Translations under genes and position numbers: made by a program
Shown: piece by piece, positions 7,082-11,187 of the stretch
How the letters are laid out: every line of letters starts with the position of its first letter
Position numbering within the stretch: the stretch's first letter is position 1
NCBI GenBank assembly: GCA_023437885.1
Contig: JAEZFH010000259.1
Location: 1-11,187 of the forward strand
Origin: Bacillota bacterium
GTDB lineage: Bacteria > Bacillota > Clostridia > Lachnospirales > Lachnospiraceae
Length of the DNA: 11,187 bases
Reading direction: 5' to 3'
Notes under the pieces: generated by a model
What the model was told of the DNA's origin: nothing
Database searches by the model: none
The model's input: the letters and a program-made list of their open reading frames with translations, nothing else

Positions 7082-7161
7082 CTATTGGTTTCGCATGGCT
7101 TCTGTGAACAACTTTATCCTGTCATGCTCCGCTCCGTATATTGAGCTGCGAGACACGAATT
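7082..7161 (-). other. possible 3' coding debris between degV and the terminator
   Basis: After the degV stop, a minus-strand frame (not that of degV) reads about 26 codons ending Y-G-A-E-H-D-R-I-K-L-F-T-E-A-M-R-N-Q and then TAG (7082-7084), 11 bp before the terminator stem. The protein-like composition and the stop-then-terminator spacing suggest the tail of a lost gene brought in with the cassette. The stretch is short and I recognise no family, so it may be chance. Confidence 0.25.
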
Positions 7162-8013
7162 CTACTGCCTGTAATACAGGATACCCAGGGTACCCGGTCC
7201 GCAATGGCTGGAGACAACTCCCCCAGCCTGGGTAATACAGATCTCTCTGAAATAGCGCAAGCCTGTCAGATAATCATAGGTCTCCTTCTCTATACCGGCA
7301 TCGATCCCGGAGTGGGTAATGAATACCCGTGCCGGATCTGCTTTTCGCAGCTCCTCCTCCAAATCTCTGGCATAGCTGCGGACCACCGCCTGCTGCCTGC
7401 CGCGATACTTCTTGGCTACTCCCATCTTACCGTCCCGGACTGCAATCATCGGCTTCAGCCTTAGAGTGTTGCCAACCAAAGCTGCTACCGCATTGCATCT
7501 TCCGCCCCGATGCAGATAAGTCAGGGTGTCAACTACAAAGGAAGCCGATACCTGAGCTCTGGCTGCTTCTATCAGGGCGGCAATCTCATCTGCGCTGCTG
7601 CCCTCCTTGGCCAGCTCGGCGGCTCTCAGCACCTGAAGGCCAATCCCCGTGGACAGGTTCATCGAATTGATTACCCAGATACGGCCGTAACCCAGCTCCT
7701 GAGCTGCCATTCTGACCACCTGGCAGGTTACGGACATATCCTCGGAAATGCCAAAGAAAATAATATCCTCCTTCGCCTCAGCCATCGGCCGAAGTACCTC
7801 CATGACATATCCCAGCTCCGGTGCCGCAGTTTTAGGTGTGGCATTACTCTGATCGGACCAATCATAGATTTCCCGGGGTGTAATCTCCCTGCCGTCCAGA
7901 TAACTGTCCATCCCCAGCACAATATTCAGCGGGATGATGGTAATCCCGTATTTTTGAATAAGCTCCGCCGACAGGTCGCAGGTGCTGTCGGCCACAATTC
8001 TAATATGCCCCAT
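7162..8013 (-). CDS. DegV family protein (fatty-acid-binding fold)
   Basis: A 283-residue DegV-family protein. Members bind a fatty acid, and FakB-type members present it to a fatty-acid kinase in Bacillota. The ATG at 8013 is chosen because GAGGAG precedes it by 6 nt and M-G-H-I-R-I-V-A-D-S-T-C-D-L matches the family start; the frame is open to 8070. Visible motifs: D-S-T-C-D-L at 9-14, T-Y-L-H-R-G-G-R at 165-172 and a C-terminal C-G-P-G-T-L-G at 271-277. The usual middle motif S-x-L-S-G-T-Y-Q-S-A is replaced by I-S-E-D-M-S-V-T-C-Q at about 89-98, so ligand contacts may differ. No FakA-like kinase is next to it, as is usual for scattered degV copies. It appears to be transcribed alone. Confidence 0.9.
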   Translation of the reverse strand: MGHIRIVADSTCDLSAELIQKYGITIIPLNIVLGMDSYLDGREITPREIYDWSDQSNATPKTAAPELGYVMEVLRPMAEAKEDIIFFGISEDMSVTCQVVRMAAQELGYGRIWVINSMNLSTGIGLQVLRAAELAKEGSSADEIAALIEAARAQVSASFVVDTLTYLHRGGRCNAVAALVGNTLRLKPMIAVRDGKMGVAKKYRGRQQAVVRSYARDLEEELRKADPARVFITHSGIDAGIEKETYDYLTGLRYFREICITQAGGVVSSHCGPGTLGILYYRQ

Positions 8014-8160
8014 GCTTGTCTCCTCACACTTTCCTTGATTGATAAAAACCATACTCCCCTTATATTTCACTTCCCTGATTTCACTCCATCCCTTCCTTCA
8101 CCCGGTAATCCACTGTACCTTGTTCTCAAATCTCCAACCGCTGTCCGCGTCCATTTCTCT

Positions 8161-8189
8161 ATTATATCCCTTTTGCACCGGATGTGAAA
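8161..8189 (-). promoter_or_regulatory. candidate degV promoter
   Basis: A perfect minus-strand TATAAT (8161-8166) has TTTCAC 17 bp upstream (8184-8189), a poor -35. It would give a leader of about 140 nt before the degV ATG, in which I see no recognised riboswitch. Confidence 0.3.
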
Positions 8190-8203
8190 TAGACTTTTAT
8201 GAA

Positions 8204-9046
8204 TCAATCGATGAACATGGCATTTTTAGGAATCGTGTTAAAGGCCTTCTTGAAGGCCCTGGAAAAGGTGGAATAATTCTTGAAGCCGCTCTGGAAGCAA
8301 GCCTCCGTAATGGAGCAGCCGTTCTGAACCAGGTTCTTCGCCATAAGCAGACGCTTCTCTGTAATGTAATTACCTATGGTATAGCCCGTCTCCTCTTTGA
8401 AGAAGTGCATCAGGTAATACCTGCTCAGATAAAATCTGGCTGACAGGGTATCAATGGTGATCTCTTCCGCCAGATGCTCATTGATATAATCTATAATCTG
8501 AACCAGCTTTGTATTATCCTTTGCCGAATCAAGATAATTGATATGGTTCGAGATTGCCGTACGGTTCAGCTGTATCATGAATTCCAGAAACAGAATCTTC
8601 TGATACAGCTCCTTGGCAAAAGCGCTGTCTGCGAAGGAATGCTCCAGCTCCTGGCACACCTGATACAGCTTTCCCTTCTCCATGGAATGAATTCGAAGGA
8701 CATTAGAGTGCTCTTGTTTGGCACGCTCAAAGCAGTAATTCAGATTATAACCCTCTCCGGAAAAGCTGTTCAGAAACTGGGGGGATACATAGATAATTAT
8801 CCGTTCATAAGCAGACGCATCCAGTACGCAGGGACGATGTATCTCACCCGCATTCACCAGCACGATATCATAAGGCTGCAGCTCGTAATTCTTCCCCTCA
8901 ATGGTATAGATGGAGTTACCGCTCAAGAATATCATAATTTTATTGAAATCATGATAATGAAAGGCAAACTCCTTACGCTGCCGGTCAATTAAATGGAACA
9001 TTTTAAAGTCATGATCCAGATACCCTGCCTTCTCAAAACTTATCAT
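8204..9046 (-). CDS. AraC family transcriptional regulator
   Basis: A 280-residue protein with an N-terminal cupin sensing domain and a C-terminal AraC DNA-binding domain. The cupin part shows H-Y-H at 30-32, P-Y-D-I-V-L-V at 58-64 and G-E-I-H-R-P at 67-72. The first HTH covers about 195-216 (I-T-I-D-T-L-S-A-R-F-Y-L-S-R-Y-Y-L). The second covers 245-274 (I-T-E-A-C-F-Q-S-G-F-K-N-Y-S-T-F-S-R-A-F), the AraC signature. The ATG at 9046 is preferred because GGAG lies 7 nt upstream; the frame is open to a GTG at 9079, where a GCCGCC/GGCGGC-type stem is seen. The gene is divergent from dapA and shares with it a 379-bp region containing a duplicated palindromic module. It probably activates its own region or dapA in response to a small ligand, not identified. 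Confidence 0.9.
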   Translation of the reverse strand: MISFEKAGYLDHDFKMFHLIDRQRKEFAFHYHDFNKIMIFLSGNSIYTIEGKNYELQPYDIVLVNAGEIHRPCVLDASAYERIIIYVSPQFLNSFSGEGYNLNYCFERAKQEHSNVLRIHSMEKGKLYQVCQELEHSFADSAFAKELYQKILFLEFMIQLNRTAISNHINYLDSAKDNTKLVQIIDYINEHLAEEITIDTLSARFYLSRYYLMHFFKEETGYTIGNYITEKRLLMAKNLVQNGCSITEACFQSGFKNYSTFSRAFKKAFNTIPKNAMFID

Positions 9047-9099
9047 GATAATCTCCATTCCGCCGCTCTTTGGCGGCACAAAATCCGGAAGAAAACAAT

Positions 9100-9239
9100 A
9101 ACATATAGTATCGGAATAAAAAGATGTTCCGGTAACTCATGGGTACTAAGGGGGATTTACTCCCACTCTTAACTTATAGTATCGGAACAAAAAGATGTTC
9201 CGATAATCATGGGTACGAAGATGATTTATTCCTTCTCTT
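9100..9239. repeat. two tandem ~70-bp direct repeats, each with a 9-bp inverted repeat
   Basis: Copy 1 is 9100-9170 (71 bp) and copy 2 is 9171-9239 (69 bp); they align with a few substitutions and two 1-nt indels, and an 8-nt start of a third copy follows at 9240-9247. Copy 2 holds a perfect inverted repeat, TATCGGAAC (9180-9188) / GTTCCGATA (9197-9205). Copy 1 holds TATCGGAAT (9109-9117) / GTTCCGGTA (9126-9134). The 8-nt spacer AAAAAGAT is identical in both. Each copy also keeps TCATGGGTAC. The module lies between araC and dapA and is a likely regulator-binding region or a transcribed hairpin pair. Confidence 0.8.
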
Positions 9240-9251
9240 AATTTATATTAT

Positions 9252-9299
9252 ATAGCATCATATGCAATATTCAAAGCATTATTATGCTATTATTATAAA
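9252..9299 (+). promoter_or_regulatory. candidate dapA promoter with inverted repeat
   Basis: TTCAAA (9270-9275) and TATAAA (9294-9299) are 18 bp apart on the plus strand. The inverted pair ATAGCAT (9252-9258) / ATGCTAT (9284-9290) overlaps them. The region is very A+T-rich, so chance matches are likely. The rest of the 9240-9425 leader shows a small TCCGG/CCGGA stem at about 9358-9382 and no recognised lysine riboswitch or T-box. Confidence 0.3.
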
Positions 9300-9425
9300 A
9301 TAATGTTGTATAGAATAAGAGTATAAGATCAGATATGATGTGCTAACCAGTAAAGTGATCCGGCAAATTTCAATGCCCGGAATCCCTGTTACAACGACTT
9401 GCGACTAATTTAAGGAGGTTCTCTT

Positions 9426-10352
9426 ATGCAGCTTACCGGCGTCTGGCTACCGATTATTACACCATTTAAGAATGATAAAATAGATTTCAAATCCTATAAA
9501 AGATTGATTGAGCACTATTCCGACAAAGGAATCAGTGGTTTTATACCACTGGGCACCACCGGAGAGATTCCCACTCTGAGTGAATATGAATTCGAAGAGA
9601 TGATTGAACGTACCATGGATTACAATAAAAAGCGCCTGCCTGTATATATTGGTATCGGTGGGAATTATACGGCTCAGGTAATTAAAAAGGTAAAGATTGC
9701 AGAATATTATGATATTCAGGGTATTCTCTCTGTCTGCCCGTATTACAACAAACCCAGCCAGGAGGGAATCCATGCCCATTTTAAAGCCATTGCCGAGGAA
9801 ACTGCGTTAAAAATGATTGTATATAATATCCCGTACCGCACCGGTGTCAATATTGAGAACGATACCATCCGGCGTCTGGCAGAAATCCCGAATATCATCG
9901 GACTAAAGGACTGCTGCGGGGATATCAAGCAGAGCATGGCCCTGCTTCTGGATCCTCCGAAGAATTTCTCCATTCTATCAGGAGAAGACCTTCTGTTTTA
10001 TCTGACCCTGACGCTTGGCGGCCATGGCGGAATTCTGGCTTCCTCCCATATCCGGACGGAAGATTTCGTCGAGGTTTATCAGAGAGTGAAGAATAACGAT
10101 ACCGAAGGCGCTTTACAGCGTTGGAAGTCCCTCTATGATTTGATTCCCCTGCTGTTTAAGGAGCCAAATCCCACCCCGATCAAGTATTACCTCTCACAAG
10201 TCGGATTGATTGATTCTGATGAGGTAAGGCTTCCTCTGACCCCGGCCACAGAGCAGCTGAAGCAAATGCTGAATCGTCATATTACGAAATTGGCGCAGAC
10301 CACCAACGGTACGCTTTGCGAACCGCTCTTGCGTTCCACGAAGGCCAGCTAA
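9426..10352 (+). CDS. dapA: 4-hydroxy-tetrahydrodipicolinate synthase (DapA family)
   Basis: Condenses pyruvate with aspartate semialdehyde in the lysine/diaminopimelate pathway, in the cytosol, as a Schiff-base class I aldolase. The ATG at 9426 has AAGGAGG 7 nt upstream. Visible active-site residues: G-T-T-G-E with T44/T45, Y107 in P-Y-Y-N-K-P, Y133 in V-Y-N-I-P, R138 in Y-R-T-G-V (the aspartate-semialdehyde carboxylate contact that favours DapA over neuraminate lyase) and the Schiff-base K161 in G-L-K-D. The late E-P-N-P-T-P-I-K segment (246-253) is also typical of DapA. At 308 residues it is about 12-15 longer than usual, with a polar C-terminal tail after about residue 286. The divergent AraC gene suggests local regulation, and a related catabolic lyase role cannot be excluded. 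A strong terminator follows. Confidence 0.88.
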   Translation: MQLTGVWLPIITPFKNDKIDFKSYKRLIEHYSDKGISGFIPLGTTGEIPTLSEYEFEEMIERTMDYNKKRLPVYIGIGGNYTAQVIKKVKIAEYYDIQGILSVCPYYNKPSQEGIHAHFKAIAEETALKMIVYNIPYRTGVNIENDTIRRLAEIPNIIGLKDCCGDIKQSMALLLDPPKNFSILSGEDLLFYLTLTLGGHGGILASSHIRTEDFVEVYQRVKNNDTEGALQRWKSLYDLIPLLFKEPNPTPIKYYLSQVGLIDSDEVRLPLTPATEQLKQMLNRHITKLAQTTNGTLCEPLLRSTKAS

Positions 10353-10375
10353 TAACGGTCAGGTTATCGGCATCC

Positions 10376-10432
10376 TGCCGCTTTGTTCAATGCCGCTTTG
10401 TTCAAGTTCAATGTTGCTTTGTTCAATGCTGC
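10376..10432. repeat. 15-bp tandem repeat TGCCGCTTTGTTCAA, 3-4 copies
   Basis: Two identical units (10376-10390, 10391-10405) are followed by a 6-bp duplicate of the unit's end (10406-10411). A third unit with one change (10412-10426) and the start of a fourth (10427-10432) follow. The array lies between the dapA stop and its terminator, in sequence without a gene. Confidence 0.8.
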
Positions 10433-10493
10433 ACTAAGCCCCTCCGGGCATATGAAAGGGATGATCCGCCTTCCGCGCGACTGAAACTGCAGC

Positions 10494-10559
10494 CCGCATA
10501 TTCGACCTTCCCCGGCTTTCCCATTGAAATGCCAGGAAGATCGAATATGCGGCTTTTTT
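10494..10559 (+). terminator. strong rho-independent terminator after dapA
   Basis: CCGCATATTCGA (10494-10505) pairs with TCGAATATGCGG (10541-10552), a perfect 12 bp. After one C-A mismatch, CTTCC (10507-10511) pairs with GGAAG (10535-10539), closing a 23-nt loop. Six T residues follow (10554-10559). It ends dapA transcription. On the minus strand the same stem lacks a T-run but could also slow transcription coming from the feo operon. Confidence 0.9.
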
Positions 10560-10620
10560 GTTCCTGTCCGCGTAAAAGCTTATCATCCCTGTGATTTAAG
10601 CGGTTGTTTTACCTACGTAA

Positions 10621-10770
10621 TTAATGCTCTCCATGACAACTGCCGCTGCAGCCGCTGCAACTGCTGCCACAGCCGCAGGAGCTCTTGCCGGATTTCTTCC
10701 TCTTCCATATATAGAAGGAAACACCGACTACCAGTATAAGTATAACACCAATCACTATAAAATCCGTCAT
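10621..10770 (-). CDS. FeoB-associated Cys-rich membrane protein
   Basis: A 49-residue protein starting at an ATG at 10770, with GGAGG 5 nt upstream. Residues 4-22 form one hydrophobic span (F-I-V-I-G-V-I-L-I-L-V-V-G-V). A basic K-R-K-K stop-transfer patch follows at 23-26, then a C-terminal tail of Cys/Gly/Ser with cysteines at 32, 34, 38, 41 and 45, ending C-H-G-E-H. This is the layout of the FeoB-associated Cys-rich membrane protein family (PF12669), found beside feoB in Bacillota and thought to assist Fe(II) uptake. Its exact role is not settled. It lies 26 bp after the Fur-like gene, as the apparent last gene of the feo operon. The tail should face the cytosol by the positive-inside rule. 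Confidence 0.88.
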   Translation of the reverse strand: MTDFIVIGVILILVVGVSFYIWKRKKSGKSSCGCGSSCSGCSGSCHGEH

Positions 10771-10796
10771 ATTTGCCTCCATTTCCTGTTCCTAAC

Positions 10797-11069
10797 CTAT
10801 AGGATAACGTTGATCTTCCGGTTAATCGCACCGATTCTCTCCAGTGTTTTTACCATTCGGTATACCGTAGCAACTCCGATCTTCGGATCAACCTTGCTGG
10901 CCTGCTGATAGATATCCTTACAGCTTTGAAATTCCTTCTCCAGTATAATATCAATCACAAGCGTACGCTGTTTTGTAATCTTTATTCCCTGGCTCCGCAG
11001 CTTCCTTAGCAACACATCCTTACTGCCGGCTTCTTTTTTATCCGCAGCATTTATATATAACTCGCTCAA
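10797..11069 (-). CDS. short Fur-like protein, DNA-binding domain only
   Basis: A 90-residue protein read from a TTG at 11069, with AGGAGG 6 nt upstream; no ATG fits. Residues 16-85 match the Fur/PerR winged helix: L-R-S-Q-G-I-K-I-T-K-Q-R-T-L-V-I (24-39), S-C-K-D-I-Y (49-54), then I-G-V-A-T-V-Y-R-M-V-K-T-L-E-R-I-G-A-I (64-82), where A-T-V-Y-R is the Fur recognition-helix signature. The protein ends six residues later. Family members are usually ~140-150 residues with a C-terminal metal-binding and dimerisation domain, which is absent here. Neither other frame before the next gene resembles that domain, so a single frameshift does not explain it. Either a specialised short form or a 3' deletion is possible. 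It sits between feoB and the FeoB-associated gene, so a role in iron regulation is inferred. Confidence 0.75.
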   Translation of the reverse strand: MSELYINAADKKEAGSKDVLLRKLRSQGIKITKQRTLVIDIILEKEFQSCKDIYQQASKVDPKIGVATVYRMVKTLERIGAINRKINVIL

Positions 11070-11104
11070 TCTGTTCCTCCTATCACAAGTTCGTAACCAT
11101 GGGT

Positions 11105-11187
11105 CTATGCAATAAACAGGCGGCCAATCTGATTAACCAGAAATGCAACGATATAAGCAGTAATCATCTGTACACTGATCGCAAACC
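11105..11187 (-). CDS. feoB: FeoB ferrous-iron transporter, C-terminal end (partial)
   Basis: Only the last 26 residues and the TAG (11105-11107) lie in the window. They read as a membrane span, M-I-T-A-Y-I-V-A-F-L-V-N-Q-I-G-R-L, which resembles the final helix of FeoB, the GTP-dependent Fe(II) permease of the inner membrane. By itself the fragment is too short to be decisive. The following Fur-like gene (35 bp away) and the FeoB-associated Cys-rich gene make the assignment likely. Confidence 0.65.
   Translation of the reverse strand, partial: FAISVQMITAYIVAFLVNQIGRLFIA

Noticed and set aside
7510..8187. A 225-codon plus-strand frame
   Set aside because: Antisense to degV and its leader, with composition typical of a shadow frame.
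9100..9239. CRISPR-like array
   Set aside because: Only two copies, directly adjacent, with no variable spacers and no cas genes.
9140..9256. A 38-codon plus-strand frame starting in the tandem repeat upstream of dapA
   Set aside because: No Shine-Dalgarno, and the repeat period is not a multiple of three, so the repeated DNA is not read as repeated protein.
9250..9425. Lysine riboswitch or T-box before dapA
   Set aside because: No conserved core elements of either were recognised; only a short stem is visible.
10613..10831. A 72-codon minus-strand frame overlapping the end of the Fur-like gene
   Set aside because: It has no ribosome site. The same DNA in another frame encodes the convincing FeoB-associated Cys-rich protein with GGAGG before its ATG.

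Overview
The window looks like chromosome from an anaerobic Bacillota, most plausibly a Lachnospiraceae/Clostridia species. The reasons are strong GGAGG-type ribosome sites, moderate GC, low-GC Gram-positive style proteins (DegV, a GPH-like MFS transporter, a FeoB-associated Cys-rich protein) and a truncated IS3-type element. Everything here is read by eye; family names rest on recognised motifs, not on database searches.

Layout. (1) 1-2770, minus strand: a probable three-gene operon reading leftward. It holds a TIM-barrel, aldo/keto-reductase-like protein, then a 12-TM MFS transporter, then a DUF2804 protein cut by the window edge. (2) 2838-2933: six degenerate 16-bp tandem repeats of alternating purine-pyrimidine sequence, filling the gap to the next gene. 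(3) 2949-4691, minus strand: adenine deaminase, with a candidate promoter at 4774-4803. (4) 4912 to about 7160: an island of acquired or rearranged DNA, visibly more A+T-rich. It contains the left end of an IS3-family element with an RBS-masking hairpin, broken gene starts, and an autoregulated-looking pair (winged-helix regulator plus membrane-anchored alpha/beta hydrolase, overlapping by 11 nt). It closes with a rho-independent terminator and possible gene debris abutting the end of degV. (5) 7162-8013, minus: a DegV-family protein. (6) 8204-9046, minus: an AraC-family regulator, divergent from (7) 9426-10352, plus: a DapA-family synthase. The 379-bp divergent gap holds two tandem ~70-bp repeats, each with a 9-bp inverted repeat. 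A strong terminator follows dapA. (8) 10621-11187, minus: the 3' end of a ferrous-iron uptake operon. It runs feoB (only the C-terminus is visible), then a 90-residue Fur-like protein lacking the usual C-terminal domain, then a 49-residue FeoB-associated Cys-rich membrane protein.

How the genes may work together: the Feo cluster imports Fe(II). The dapA/araC pair looks like an enzyme with a local regulator, although direct control is inferred. Adenine deaminase serves purine salvage. The leftward operon pairs a transporter with an oxidoreductase-like protein, substrate unknown. No complete new system could be proven. The most unusual items are the duplicated hairpin module between araC and dapA, the Fur DNA-binding domain standing alone in a feo operon, and the regulator/hydrolase cassette.
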